Assembly (NCBI GenBank): GCA_964020975.1
Contig: OZ026622.1
Span: 84,548,199 to 84,612,198 of the forward strand
Length of the DNA: 64,000 bases
Reading direction: 5' to 3'
DNA from: Hermodice carunculata
Taxonomy: Eukaryota > Annelida > Polychaeta > Eunicida > Amphinomidae
A model generated the notes under the pieces. It was not told the DNA's origin and ran no database searches. It was given only the letters and a program-made list of their open reading frames with translations. This document shows positions 34,535 through 50,987 of this stretch, piece after piece; position 1 is the stretch's first letter, and each line of letters starts with the position of its first letter. The position numbers were made by a program, and so were the translations under genes.

Positions 34535-34624
<90 letters not shown>
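34535..34624. repeat. (CA)n microsatellite
   Basis: About 45 perfect AC units. The HTHT and VCVC open frames are its translations. Confidence 0.97.
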
Positions 34625-34627
<3 letters not shown>

Positions 34628-35319
34628 TCTTACCCAATGTTAGCCCTTGAGAGCATTGCAAGATTTTATAATAATATTATAGGACTTCCCTTTCCGTTTT
34701 ACTTATTTTAGAAAGATAGATTAATGTTAAGCTACGGAGTTAGGGTCATAGCCAATGTCCAAATATAACGTACTGTCACAATGAAAAAAGCCAATTCTTG
34801 AGCTAGCAACATCCACGATACTTAAACTGTTTTATATCAAGCTTTGGATTTGGAGGAGAAAAAATTATGTTTGTGCGAGACAAGATGGTGAAGCTGATGC
34901 CGAGGAAGTATTGCTTTTTCAGTGGGTCTGCAACTTCAGGGAACGGGCTTATCTATTGTGCAGCCATTAAATTTGCTGTTGTGTTTAGCGGAAGGAAAAA
35001 TGTACAAGAACTCACTAAATGTACTCAGTAGAATGTTTTTTTATTACTCTCTCATGTCTAGTACACAGCCATTGAAGGTTACCTCTTAAAGGGTTGGCTT
35101 TGCTATGGCAATGGATTATGGATGTTTCAGAAGCAGTTTGGAGGTGTCGTTCGTGGTAATTTTAGGATTGGAAAGTTATATGATACCTTGCTAATTTGCC
35201 TATGGCTGTGATGACAATTATTTGGCAGAAAGACGCACTGACCAAATTATAGCCGGAGGTGTATTACACGAGGAATTCGGTCGGTAGAGTTATCGTAAAT
35301 GTAAAATTTAAATAATAAA

Positions 35320-35555
35320 TAATAATAGTGAGAATAATAATAATGATGATGATGATGATGATAATAATAATAATAATAATAATGATAAATTTATGTAATT
35401 TAAAAATAGTAACAATAATGATAATAATGATGATGATGATAATGATAATGATTATCATAATAATGCTTTATTGCAACCAGATGGTTAGATAGTACATATG
35501 GAAGGTTCGCCTTAAAATTAAAGCCCGGAACACACTGAAATATTACTATATCTGG
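35320..35555 (-). mobile_element. (AAT/GAT)n tract with LINE 3' tail, minus strand
   Basis: Imperfect AAT/GAT trinucleotide tracts (35326-35465) adjoin a sequence that reads on the minus strand CATCTGGTTGCAATAAAGC and then ATTATTATG. A 3' UTR ending in an AATAAAGC-like signal and an ATT-type microsatellite tail is typical of L2/CR1-group LINEs. No coding part remains. Confidence 0.4.
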
Positions 35556-37512
35556 GTAAAATGTGCTGATAGAATTGTTTATCTACAAACTGCGTCATTT
35601 TGCATCTTAGAGCAAACGCCAAAATCTAACTGCTCACTCACTGAAATTTAAAAACGCAATATGGCACTGTTTTCTGTGCCGATTGGTTTTGCACGTAGGA
35701 GGCAGATTTATGTAGTTTGCTTGGGAATGCTTCGGCTACATTGCTTTACAGGGGGCAATAGGTGGTTCATTTTGTGGACTGGATTTTTCATGCTCTTGAA
35801 CTTTTCGCAGAGGGATTCGAATTGCTGGAGACAGCACAGAAGCAATACTGGTATATTATATTTGATAACCAATAACAGTCGCTCTTTACGGGTAATAAGT
35901 AACTGAGTAACTGAAAGGTGTATTGCCCATGGTCTAGTTGAGGTAACACTTCCTCCGACAGAACGGCCGGCAACGACTAGTAACTTCAAAAGTTTTATCC
36001 GTACTCCCTTTTTTATTGTTGTTTTTGTCTTTTTTGTTTCTTTTGTTTTTGTAATGAGGCGCGATCTCGTAAACATTGCCAAGAAAAGCCAGCAATGCAT
36101 GATAGGTTCATGTAGCCACAGTTAACAGTTTTACCCGACCTCGGTCTCGACTTTTAGCGTCCAAAGCCTCCTCCCCCTCCCCCCCCCCCCCCCGTATACA
36201 TGGTAACTCAGTCTTATGACACAATCGCATGGGTGAGTGAATGTAGCCATACATCGCAGGTGACAAGACAATGTCTTGGTCCAGAATGAGTGTGTCGTAT
36301 GGATGTCTGAACGACATACCAACAACTCTGTGACTGATCAACATCTTTGTGTCACAACTCACGAACTGCATCATCCCCATGCCAATTGCTTATTAGATAC
36401 GGGCAACGGGTCAACGTTGAGGTAACTTCACGAGCAGTGGTGGGTGGTAGCCTTTTATTGAAGTCACATTGAAGCAGCGTTTCAGTAATTGTGCGTGGGG
36501 TCAAAGTATGGACAAGCCATCGGACACCTATGATCCCACAAGAGTTGCATTGGATTTGAATCTTGAGGAACGTCGGTGACGTAATAAAATGTGATCCTGA
36601 ATGGTCACTGTAGTACTTATTTAATTGAAGTCAACATTCTTAATTAACACACGTTTATTTCTTCTGTCCCAGAGCAATTACCGTTGTATGCCTACATGTC
36701 AAATCAAAAGGTATTGGTTCTTCCCAGTGGTACTAACTTGCCCACTTACAGTTTGCCCTCCAGTTGTTTGCTGGGCGAAGTGCACACTTGTACATGATCT
36801 ATAAGGAGTACAGTACAATGAATATTGCAGAGACCACTCACGTACATCGGCGGACAACAGACAGCTGTCGCGTCCAGATGGCTCCTCCGTTTGTTTTGTC
36901 TAAGTTAGGTCCATTCTATGGCTTCCTTCGCAAATTAAATCGTGCAGGATATAAGAGATAATAGCCCCTTGATTAATTCCGCCCAGTGACGAGGCCTCTC
37001 ATCAAGCTTTAACACCTGGGGATCGTTTGGTATTTTTGAAAGCTTTAATTAATTATTTATCGATTATTTTTTTGACATCTGTAACTTAAATAAAAATGTA
37101 CCGACATCTAATTGGACCATGAAGAACATTTATATTTACAAATAACGGTGTATTGATATCAGGGAAATTACGAAGAAAACTATCAAGATTTTTGGCGTTT
37201 GTAACAATGCCATTTACGGTGTTTATTTTATTACTTTGTCCGTCTTTTGCTGCGGAACTGCGTCTACTGTAACCATACAGACATGCATTCCTCGTATTTT
37301 CAGAAATGATGTGAAGCTATCATGCAGTCTAATACCTGGAATTATGAATAAGAGACTACTTTTCCGAAAGAAAACGTTAATACGAACAGTGTTCTAAATC
37401 CACATGGCAATGTCCTAAATCGAAAATGTGATGATCTACTTTTTAGCAGCATTATTACTCAAAATAAACAATGAAGTACATTTCGTAATTCATATTATCT
37501 TGACGTGAACAG
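35556..37512. other. No gene recognised
   Basis: Overlapping open frames on both strands at 35661-36100 show no family resemblance. A C-tract lies at about 36176-36193. Nothing else is supportable. Confidence 0.35.
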
Positions 37513-37513
37513 A

Positions 37514-37721
37514 ATGGTATTAGCAGAACGTAGAGAGTATCTATCATGTCCCCGAAATGTCCCGGAGTGTTGTGTCAGTTATAACAATTTTGAAACATTT
37601 TACACTTGTAGCCCACGTCGCCGTTTTCAATGTGATATGCCCGCAAATAGTGAGGAAGAAACGTATGCGTTGCAGTTACAATGGTTGTTAAAAGGGCAAG
37701 TGAAAACAAGGTCTTGTACAT
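37514..37721 (+). CDS. Candidate cysteine-rich exon
   Basis: A plus-strand open stretch begins at ATG 37514 (just after a possible acceptor, ACGTGAACAG) and reaches a consensus donor GTAAGT at 37722. The peptide includes MVLAERREYLSCPRNVPECC, then VSYNNFETFYTCSPRRRFQC and EEETYALQLQWLLKGQVKTR followed by SCT. Six cysteines, the last just before the donor, suggest a secreted or extracellular module, but no signal peptide is visible and the spacing matches no domain I can name. The donor interrupts codon phase 1, as in the candidates at 31938 and 41762. Without splicing the frame stops at 37748. Confidence 0.3.
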
Positions 37722-40210
<2,489 letters not shown>

Positions 40211-40825
40211 TGTTAATGTGAATGTTAATTTTCTGCCTCAATTACTGATGTAATGTAGAATGACTATATATCGGAATCTTTGATATTGTTTGACAAGAAC
40301 CCAGGTTTGCACACTATAGGACTATAGGCAATAGATATGCAAGCGTACAACACATTTAGTAATTTCGAAGTAGAATTTTCGAGGAAAATATTCTTATTCT
40401 GTTTTGAAATTCATTTTGTGGAACAGTAAATATGTTCAAATATTAACAGTTTGATACATGGATTAAGTCTAATTTTCTCTGTACCCGCTTGGATGTCTAC
40501 TACCAACAAATGTTTGAACACCTTCACAGAACCTTTACTATGCAATGTCCTTTCAGTGCCTCTCCTTGTAGTACAGGTTGTACATAATGTACAAGTTGCT
40601 TTGCTATTAGAGTACTACGTCTTTGAAAAATTTACAGCAACAAGTTCTGAAATTGATACGTTATAAAATGGATACATGTTGCATGATTGAGGTCCATAAA
40701 CGACAGTTTTATGTTTTGACTTGACTTCTGTGATATATTGCATCATGGTACGGCGGTGGTTGCCTTTCCATTTCACATATGCAAAATGGGTCAATTGCAA
40801 AAAGCTGCTTTCAAGTGTGCTTTTT

Positions 40826-40829
<4 letters not shown>

Positions 40830-40860
<31 letters not shown>

Positions 40861-40910
40861 CTGTCTGTCTTTCTTTCTGTCTGTCTGTCTGTCTGTCCAT
40901 CCATCCATTT
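40830..40910. repeat. (TC)n(TGTC)n compound microsatellite
   Basis: TC units (40830-40856) followed by TGTC/TTTC units and a short CCAT run to about 40908. Confidence 0.9.
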
Positions 40911-41329
40911 TGCTTTGTGGCTGTCTCTCAGCTGCGTGTTTGTACTATGGTTGGTACAGTGGACATTTACAGCGTTTACAATTCCGGTACCGTTTCATAT
41001 TAGTTAGCTTTCTTGTCACGCAAGATCTGGTTGTTTCTCTGAGCTTAAATATAAACTCTGTCGGTCTGCGGTCTTTATTATAAAGAGTGCTTTAAGATCT
41101 CTTTACTCGTGTAATGTCAGATATATGTGTTGTTTTATTTCTCCCACCCTCCAGAAATTGGGTAAAAGAAGTAGCAGTGCGCTGGGGCAGATAGAATTAT
41201 TCTACAGTACAAGTTATGGCAATAAGACAACTTGAAATAATGGATAGTCTGAAGTAAGTAAAACCCGTTTACCATCTCCGGCCACTGCAGCTGGATTTTG
41301 CGTTACGGCTCCTGTACGAAACATCTTTG

Positions 41330-41495
41330 ATGTGTATAATGCCATCTGGTATATATTATAATTATATAGATTTACATATGGATGGGGATATTATAAGCTC
41401 ACCAGAGTTTCTATCCCCAATGTATACTGTGTATATTTGAATGTTTATGCTGGATTAATAAAATTCAATTCAATCCAATTCAATTCAATCTTTAC
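41330..41495 (+). mobile_element. Probable LINE 3' tail with (TTCAA)n
   Basis: Sequence resembling a 3' UTR ends in GGATTAATAAAATTCAATTC and several further TTCAA repeats. A polyadenylation-like AATAAA followed directly by a short-unit tail is typical of a LINE 3' terminus on the plus strand. No coding remnant is attached. Confidence 0.4.
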
Positions 41496-41761
41496 TGGTG
41501 TCTAAAAAAGTACTCTAAAAATATTGCCTCATTCCAGCAGGGTCTTGTCTTTTTTCCTAATTCTCTTATCAATTGATGGCACCTTTTCTGGAAAGAAGGC
41601 CCTTTGAGCACCAGTTAAGTTTCAAGATGTTCAATTTCCTTTGAATCATCAAAATGGAAAGGTTAAATTTCCTGCAGGCAGTGTTTAGGTCCCATGTTCT
41701 TCCGCTGGTCGTTTGACTTTATCCAAAATATATGAACTTGTATTGCTGTTCTTCTTTGCAG

Positions 41762-41827
41762 AATCTCATCTGAAAGCTTCTGTTCTTACTCTGACGCTTT
41801 GTATCTCTGATCAGTCAACAATGAACG
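41762..41827 (+). CDS. Candidate 66-nt exon
   Basis: A strong acceptor (TTGCTGTTCTTCTTTGCAG ending at 41761) and a donor (GAACG then GTAAAC) bound 66 nt. Only the phase-1 frame is open: SHLKASVLTLTLCISDQSTM then N. Phase 1 at both ends matches the candidate at 31938. Too short for a domain call, and chance is a serious alternative. Confidence 0.2.
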
Positions 41828-43740
41828 GTAAACATAATATTGTCTGCTTTGCTTTATAATTTCTTTGTTTTTATTAACCATATAAATAAGGGTGGGTGAG
41901 GTATTGACAACAACGTACTTAAATCATCTGTCATTTGCCTGATTGTGTTCACCTAGAGTGCGCCAAGCAAGCCGAGAACACACAAAGCGAAGACGCTGAT
42001 TCGCTCTTTACATTGACCGGGTAAAAGTTATTTCCTTTCATTTCTTCTGCATCCATTTCAAATGAGATGGTGAAGTATATCGATTGAGGAAACGAAATAG
42101 GGTTGTTACACCACACTTCCAGAGGAAGTGGCCTCATCTGATAGGGATGATTACAGGTCCTTTATTTTATGCGGTCTAAAGCTCTTATCGAGCAAAAGTA
42201 AAACAGACAGATACTATCAATCAGCGAGAAGGGAAGGAGAATTTCATCATTAGCTGGAATTCTACTGTCGATTTTAGCCTGTCGTCATTCCAAGTCTTCT
42301 TCCCGATCTGGAATCACTGCCCGTTTTGAGTTTAGATTCTGCCGATCAATAACTTATAAAGCCAATAGAGATATGATCAAGAACAGGCATTGTGACCTTA
42401 ATGAAATAAACTGTGCCAGTATGCTTATAACGGAATCATTTGAAGTGTTGAACCATTCACTCATTATTACGACAAATATTTTTGGTCCAGTCTTAGTGCT
42501 TTATATATGTGCTAGACCAGTTTGTTATATACTTTCCAACACAATATGGAGCATCCTCTTTGTTTCTATGCAAAATGGATAAATTGCAAGCCAACATAGG
42601 GAAATAATAGTGTTCCTATTAAATTGTTTTGCAGGATGTTTTTTGATACCTCCTAAAAAGGAAGCAAGTTTATAAAATGGTGGGATTAAGTGACGTTCAC
42701 TATCGATACCTAAAGGCAACCCATCATTAACGGGTCACATGTGTGCTTATTCAGGCATATCACTGGACCACTGAACGTAATCCGTATAGTTTTTTTGCGG
42801 CCCACACTCAACTTAACCATCCTAATATATTATGTCCTTTATGGTCAAAACATCATGTACATATGTGTATATGGGCTCCCATCAGGAAAAGATGTGGATG
42901 TAGGATTGCTTCTCAAGTTGTTCACATATGAATGTCAGTTGAGATTGACGTTCCTTTTCAAAGTCCATTTTACGGTAAAGATAGTGGATGATATGACTCA
43001 ATTTCACTCTCATAGATTGGATGGAAAACGGCCTGGTTTCTTGTGATACTATCTCATGCTACCTACGCGGCTTCTTTCGTATGCTGTAGGTTTAATGGAA
43101 CTCATATGACTGAATGTCCCCTCACATACAATTTATATTGTAAATAATTTTACTTGTTGAAGATACTTTATCATTCTAGGATGTTGTAATGTTTTGTATA
43201 TCTATTCAAGGTTTTTGTATAGCAGAATACATCTATTATCACCGAATAGATTAACCAGTTTAATATAGAGATCTTGAATCTTGGTATATTATATATTAAT
43301 TCAGCATATAGTTACAGTGGACCGACAGAATAATTTGTAATTCTTTTATATTGTCAAAATTGCTGCATCAGCCTTTATATGAAGTTATCTATGTTCACCA
43401 ACGATTAGAATTAGCTTTGTTTCGGAAATAGTTTCCCAGTATGCCACCGAAATATTGTGAAACCTATAGATCTGCTAAAAAAAGCGCTCTTCTTTCTCTG
43501 TCCCTCCGTTTGTATCACTCGATTTTTCGTTTTGCACCATTTACCTCACAAACAGCATTAAATGGCTATCGTCAAGCTTCACTTGAGCAAAATGTGGAAA
43601 TCTTTAATTTTAGCAGTGGAAAAATAAATTTCTGGGACGGATCGTTTCAACACTACAGATATTGGCTGATTTTGCAAATTCTATTGGCACCTTTATTTGT
43701 ATGCACCTTTATTTAAATCTATGGTCGGTCTAATTCACCA
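41828..43740. other. No gene recognised
   Basis: Several short plus-strand frames at 42373-43046 and 43441-43716 have no recognisable features. No repeat structure is evident. Confidence 0.35.
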
Positions 43741-43918
43741 CTTTGGTGGTAAACATCTTAATCCACTGTCTGTCTCGTCTAGGTGTTAGTCGTCTTCTGC
43801 GTGTATCTTTGTGTCTGGTATTGTCCCGTTCATTTGTCCTTGCCAAGCAAGAGGGATTTACATTCTTTGTCCTCTTTCCCAATTGTTATGACATGTACTG
43901 TAATGTCCAATAAAATAT
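43741..43918 (+). mobile_element. LINE 3' UTR relic
   Basis: GTATTGTCCCGTTCATTTGT and the terminal AATAAAATATGTTTAAACTA resemble the 3' UTR of the LINE copy at 48.9-49.95 kb (GTATTGTCCTGTCTGTTTTG and AAAAAAATGTTTAAACTGA). Probably only the end of another, heavily 5'-truncated copy of that family. Confidence 0.4.
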
Positions 43919-44013
43919 GTTTAAACTAAGAGGCCAATTTGTTTTACGTTCTTTATAAAAATTCGCTATCTTCTAGGACGTACGCAACTCTGTTAGTGTG
44001 CGTGGTGCGCATA

Positions 44014-44183
<170 letters not shown>

Positions 44184-44799
44184 CTCCACAATTAGTCAAG
44201 TTATACACCCTGTTCGTGACCCCTCAAGAAATAATCCACCATGGCCGTCCACCACCCCGCATTCTCGCCCGTACCCAACCGCTATAACCCAATGAGTTGC
44301 AAGCATCTATTTGTGAAGAGATCTGTTGATCTCTTATCATAAGTCCGACAGTATTTCATTAAAGCATTCCTTGATGACGAAGGTAGTAACGGGATATAGA
44401 TGGCAAGGCTTTGATGATTATTTTTAATTAAGACTTTGTTATTCTTCCGGGACAAAGCTCCAAACGCATTCAGGTTGGGACTGAACATTTGGTAAAATGA
44501 GTGGTTTCAGCCACAAATATGGTGTTAGCTAACACTTGAAAACGTACCAACAGAGCTGCCAAAAAGCGGTAGTTCTGTATTAATACCTCAAAATGGTCAC
44601 CTGGTTATAAGACGTTAAAATTTCCATCAGTATGGCGTGGAATGAGATCCGAGCACACCTATGAAGTTTCGCTTATTTGTAAAAGTAGCAAAGTATTAAC
44701 AGAGATTTGGTAAGTTTTCACTATGTCTTAGTGATGGTAAATCCACAAGAGCAACAACCATGTTGCTTCATTTGTCAGTAGTCTCTCCGTATTTTCTGT

Positions 44800-46480
44800 T
44801 TCTCTGACTCCTGGAAAAAAGCAAATACATATCCCGTATTTAAGAAGGCCAACAAGCTGATTAAAAGTAACTATCGCCCTATATCCTTACTGTGCAACGT
44901 CTCCAAAGTCTTTGAGCGACTGGTCTTCAATGCACTCTATGAATACCTATTTGACAACAATCTTCATACATCCCAAAACTCTGGGTTCAAGGCAGACGAT
45001 TCCACAATAAACCAACAAGTATATATTGTTCTCAATATCTATAATGGCTTGAACATTCTAAAGAAGCTCGTATGGTCTTTCTAGACATTTCTAAGGCCTT
45101 CAACAAGGTCTGGCATGCTGGTCTCCTATTTAAGCTACATCAGCTAGGTATCTCTGTTAATATTGTTTCATGGATCGAAAGCCATCTTTCAAATCGATTT
45201 CAACGAGTGACCCTTCATGGTCAAGCGTCCTCTTTGTTGCCTATTGAAGCTGGCGTACCCCAGGGATCCATACCGGGTCCACTTCTGTTTCTGGTGTACA
45301 TAAATGATCTTGTTGACGACCTCTCCTGTGATGTGAGGCTCCTCGCTGAGGACACAAACTTACAACAGATTGACCAAAATCCAACGGAATCTGCTCCTCA
45401 CTTAAATGGAAAAATTTAATATATCCAAAATTGGGGAAAACTATTGCGTGTCACCTTGAATGCTCTGAAATCTTTATCTGTTGTCTTCACAGCCAAAACC
45501 ATTAAAGCTCACCATCCACCTGTTTATCTTGGTCAGCCAGCTATACCTGAGGCCACCTCTAACACCCATTTAGGCCTTACTCATATCAGTAATTTATCAT
45601 GGCATGCTCACATAACCCATATTGTTAAGCCATGTAGCACATTGATTTTAAATTCATACTTTCTCGAAAAAATCCCTGGTTAGGCTTTATTTCTCTATGG
45701 TTAACCAATTCTGGAATATGGTTGTGTCCTCTTCAGTAACATGCGGTCAAGGGCTGTCAGATTCTCTCGAATCTATTCAGTTTGACGTGGCAAAGATATA
45801 CACTGGTGCCCTAAGGCACACTTCTCATACCAAACTTTTACAAGAACTCGAGTGGCCTAGCCTCTCTAACCGTTAAAACTTTAAATTGACCTTTTTTTTT
45901 ACAAAATGACACATGATCTTACTCCTTCTTATCTATCCAATCTCCTGCCACCTTCTTACTTTGGTCGAGCAACACGCCATTCCAGACCCATTCGCACCAT
46001 CCAGTGGAGGACTCTTCGTTTTGGCAGTTTTTCCTCCCCGATAGTATAAAACTTTGGAATAACCTGCTTACTGATATTAGAGATTCAATCTTGCTCCAAA
46101 TCTTTAAAACAAAACTCAAGACAACCTTGCTGGCGGTGGACGATGTCCCCGACTTCTTTTCCTACGGGCATCGTTTTTCTAATATCTGCCGAACCCAGCT
46201 GCGGCTTGGCTTCTCTAGACTCAACTTTGACCTTTACAAAGTAAATGTAATTCCAAGTCCTATTTGCCCTGTTCTTATCCGACTGAAAATGCTATTCATT
46301 TCTTCCTTTTTTGTCCTAAATATACCTTCTCTGGAAAGAAGCTCTTCGACAATACAATACCTTTCATACCTCCAGGCGGTTACCCTAACTTGATAATCCA
46401 TATAGCTGGCAGAAGACTTATTCACATCTCCTCTTTGGCAGCAAAGAACTACCAGATATTTTCAACATAATGATATCTGA
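44800..46480 (+). mobile_element. LINE copy A: reverse transcriptase and C-terminal region
   Basis: Plus-strand, 5'-truncated Jockey/CR1-type LINE. The fingers read PVFKKANKLIKSNYRPISLL (NYRPIS at 44869-44886), then VFLDISKAFNKVWHAGLLFK (motif A; D changed to N in the usual AFDKVWH), then AGVPQGSIPGPLLFLVYIND (about 45249-45308). The active-site box is LAEDT at 45342-45356 instead of FADDT, so the first catalytic aspartate is lost. Post-RT blocks follow: SIQFDVAKIYTGALRHTSHT, SIKLWNNLLTDIRDS and TQLRLGFSRLNFDLYKVN. At least two stops and several frame changes occur. The frame ends at 46468. The closest relative in the window is copy B at 48.9 kb, which matches it strongly from about 45770 onward. 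Confidence 0.9.
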
Positions 46481-47190
46481 TGCAATATCAAATTGCACAG
46501 TTGAAAGTAGACATTTTGTTTTGTAATCCTTTCATTAGTCATGCAGCATTATCCTATCTTCTTTTTTAAGTCGTGACCTACTGGCTAAGTTATATAACTT
46601 ACGGTGTCTGAGCTTACTTAGGGTACATATAACAGAGTGGTACAAAAATTGGCACTGAGTCTTTGTTTTTTGGATACACGCCGATCGATGTATACATGTT
46701 TAGTTTTGTCAATATGTGTGGTTTCTTTGCATGTAACAATAACTATTCTAAGATTAATTTGTAACATTTGAGGGGCATTTTATTGAAGGGGTCTGATTTC
46801 CACTTTGAGAAAGGATCACAACAAAACTTTTTGCGTAAAAAGTTTGAAATATACGATCATGTAAAGACTATAGTATGACTTACGTAAAAATATTTTTTTT
46901 TGTTTTCCGTTAAAAGGAATGGTTTTTATGTTATTGAATTTTGAGGCATCTGCAATTAACATTGTTTATTTTCTCCTTTTTGGAGCTCAAAAAGTAACAT
47001 TTAAAATTGGAATTTTGCCAAACAAACAAATGGTTACCTCAGTTATACTCTTGTCTTTACATAGCCGTTAATTTCACTAAGATTTATCCATCCAGTTTTG
47101 AGTGAGGCTGTCTGGTAAAAATTTTTTTCTGAGATATTCACTACCAAAGAAAACCAAGGAGATTTGCTGACTTTAATTACTCACAAATGA
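46481..47190. other. No gene recognised; possible LINE 3' flank
   Basis: Follows the LINE A frame and may include its 3' UTR, but no tail signature was found before the next LINE fragment. Confidence 0.35.
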
Positions 47191-47199
47191 CATCTGCTC

Positions 47200-47988
<789 letters not shown>

Positions 47989-48566
47989 GATATGGTGGTT
48001 CTAAGCAGTCAGCTGTGAAATAATCTGCTCACCTGTAAAAACACATCCAGCGAAGCTTTGACTGTGAATGGTTATCTACACAACACCATTATTGACCACA
48101 ACTAACAGCCAATTAACTGATTGACTTCACAAAGCTTGTACTGACAGAGGGACACTTTTTCGTCTGAAAGTTTTGCATAGAAGTAAACTTGCTACAGTGA
48201 AACTATTTGTATGTATAAAGATTGGCATATCACCATCCCAAAAGTAACAAAAGCTCAATTTCACTGATTTGAATGTCTCAGGTATGCCCCGACAGCTTAA
48301 AAACACTCACTATGCTTTCTGTCTTATGGTGTATGGTGTACGTTGATTAAAATTAAGTATATACATTTATTGACTAAAAGCCCTAATTACTGCTAGTTTC
48401 AATTGTCAATAGTGAATATAAAGCACAGTGCCATTATGGTTTACTCTATCATCTCAATCAGTCGTTAATGCCTTTTTGACTTCTGATATATGTATATGGT
48501 GATGGCAATATTTCTTGTAATAAATTCGTTTGGTAACATTTTTTTGTAATTGTCTTGTGCGTACTA

Positions 48567-48568
48567 TA

Positions 48569-48636
<68 letters not shown>

Positions 48637-48647
48637 GTGTGTGTGTA
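48567..48647. repeat. (TA)n(TG)n compound microsatellite
   Basis: TA units (48567-48633) followed by a short TG run to 48647. Third instance of this compound order in the window. Confidence 0.95.
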
Positions 48648-48659
48648 TCTCTCCCATTA

Positions 48660-48728
48660 TATTAGTAGTTATGTGTACTATAGGGTAATTCAATATAAAT
48701 AAATACAAATAAATATGTTTAAACTAAA
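48660..48728 (+). mobile_element. LINE 3' terminus relic
   Basis: GTACTATAGGGTAATTC followed by AAATAAATATGTTTAAACTA matches the 3' terminus of LINE copy B (GTACTATAGGGCTATCC ... AAATGTTTAAACTGA). It is the end of another copy of that family, conceivably the displaced 3' end of copy A. Confidence 0.5.
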
Positions 48729-48889
48729 AAATACTGCAAGATTAAGCAAGGAAAATAAAGCAGCAGAATATACTTATACGATTATAGTGGTAGAAAAGAC
48801 ATACTTAAAATCTGGCATCTTAAGAGCCAATGTTTTATCTGATTGGTGATGAACAGCTTTTGATAGACTAATCAATCATGAGCAGCTAT

Positions 48890-49950
48890 TACATGTACTG
48901 TCTGATCGCCTTGTATCGGTTCAATATAATGATGCCAAGATATGCACTGGTGCCTTGAAACACACGTTTCATATTCCCTAACTCCGTGAGCTAGGGCGGT
49001 CAACCCTTGCATACAGACGTAAATACTTTAAACGTGTCCTCTTTTATAAAATGTACCCCAACTTGACCCCTTTATACCTCTCTAATCTAGTTCCCCGTTT
49101 CCTTGCTGGTCGCCCCTTACACCATTCAAAGCCTATCCGCCCCATCAGATGTAGAACATCCCGCTTTGAGAACTCATTTCTTCCAGATGCCATTAAACAG
49201 TGGAATAACCTTCCATCTGACATCAGAGATTCGGTTTCCCTACAAATATTCAAGTCAAAACTAAAAACAACTCTTCTGGCTACTGATAACGTTCCCGACC
49301 TCTACCTTCATGGTCACAGATTCGCGAACATCTGCCATACTCAGTTACGTCTGGGATACTCTAGCTTAAACTCTGACCGGTACAAAGTCAACATCCTTCC
49401 ACAGCCATCTTGTGCCTGCTCTCATCCCATTGAAGATATTAAGCACTTCCTTCTTTTCTGCCCAAATTTCACAGTTCAGAGACACATTTTGTTCCAAACT
49501 GTTATCCCTATAATTGCCCCAGGGGTTATCCCTAATCGTATTATTCATATTGGTAGCGATAGACTAGTTGAGATATTCCTTTATGGTAGTAATGAGCTGT
49601 CAAATTGCCAGAATATTCAAATATGTGAAGCGTTTCATAAGTTCATTATTGATACTAGATGGTTCATCGACTGAATTTTCTATAACTTCCATGATAAATT
49701 GTATAACGTATCATGCATTTTCCTATAGGAAATCATTTTTTGAAATCTTGTCCAATATTGTATCTCCTACGTAGTTAGTTTGGTATTGACAATCTGTATC
49801 GATGGTATGCTGATATCATTCTCTGGTAACTTTTGTATTGTCCTGTCTGTTTTGTATATAATTCTGTGCGTCTCCATGTTCTGGAGAACTCATTTTAGTA
49901 GTCAACCTATTGTACTATAGGGCTATCCAGACGGAAAAAAAATGTTTAAA
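48890..49950 (+). mobile_element. LINE copy B: C-terminal region and 3' UTR
   Basis: A 5'-truncated copy of the same family as copy A, better preserved. An uninterrupted frame of 207 codons (49051-49674) starts YPNLTPLYLSNLVPRFLAGR and includes DAIKQWNNLPSDIRDSVSLQ, FKSKLKTTLLATDNVPDLYL and ICHTQLRLGYSSLNSDRYKV. Then comes a zinc-binding-like CACSHPIEDIKHFLLFCPNF (C-x-C-x6-H-x4-C pattern). Upstream, SDRLVSVQYNDAKICTGAL is present in a broken frame. No reverse transcriptase is left. The 3' UTR runs to about 49940, ending AAAAAAAATGTTTAAACTGA. The intact reading frame suggests a younger insertion than copy A. Confidence 0.9.
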
Positions 49951-50987
49951 CTGAAACTCACGACCGATTTTTAGCAGCAGCTAGCTGAGTGATTGATTGT
50001 GAAGAACTACTGATTGATTGGTGATTCTGGATGCTGAGGGTGATTGAGAAGTCCGAACTTCTACAGATTTTGAACTATTGTTAATTGATTGATTAATTTA
50101 TTTAAGATTAATTGATTGGCGAAATATCAACAGTCACTAAATGACCGATTTATTGTGAACAGCAATTGAAAGATTGACTGATACATTTCAGAGTCATCTC
50201 ACGTCGATGTTCCGTTTCCAGTCAAAATTTCAGTCACCTCATAGCAAGTGGTGTGTTTCACTGTTAAAATTTTACAGCGTATGTTCCTCCCCTAGTAATG
50301 TATTCCCTTTGCACAAATTTTCGATCGTTCAATTCCCAAAGAAATAATTATCTGTTTTCTACTAATAGTTGGTCAAATGCAGCATCTTGTAGTCTAAAAC
50401 CAAGATCGATTTTTTCACATTTAGCAAGTATGTACCATTTCCATAATAAAATTATATTGGTTTCTCGTCACGCAAATTCTAAGGTTTTTCATCCTGTTTT
50501 TAGTAGGAGAGAATAATTATTGCATTTCATAACACTTTGAAACATGATTAGAGTTTGTTTTACAATTCCATCTTGGGGACCTTTTCTCAATTTCCAGGTT
50601 GAATAGTTTCGTGTTCCCGCAAAGCTTCCGTACATGATTGTACATTTCATCTTGCTCATATATGTCTGAAAGTGCGATGCTTATTTTCTCGAATACGTAC
50701 AGGCGCTTCTATACATACTGATACGGTCCCTTTGGTATAGATACAAGCCACGTAGTGTGATACGGAAAATAGCTACAAACCATGAAACATATGAGACTAG
50801 GTGAGAAACAGAATGTAATATGGCTACGTTTTTTTCAGGATCAAATGGTTTATCCAGTGATACAAGAACAAAGTCTGGCTAATGACGAATGCCGCATATT
50901 TTTCTTTAGATGGGTTCTTGAGATTTTTCAGCAGTTGTCAGGAGGCCCTTATAAATAGGTCCCTTTTACCTGAAGAATGACACAACT
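49951..50987. other. No gene recognised
   Basis: Contains TTGATTGATT-rich AT sequence near 50000-50120. No exon or transposon end is supported. Confidence 0.4.

Noticed and set aside
35661-36100. Overlapping 81- and 130-codon frames on opposite strands
   Set aside because: No domain, signal peptide or splice support; mutual overlap suggests chance.
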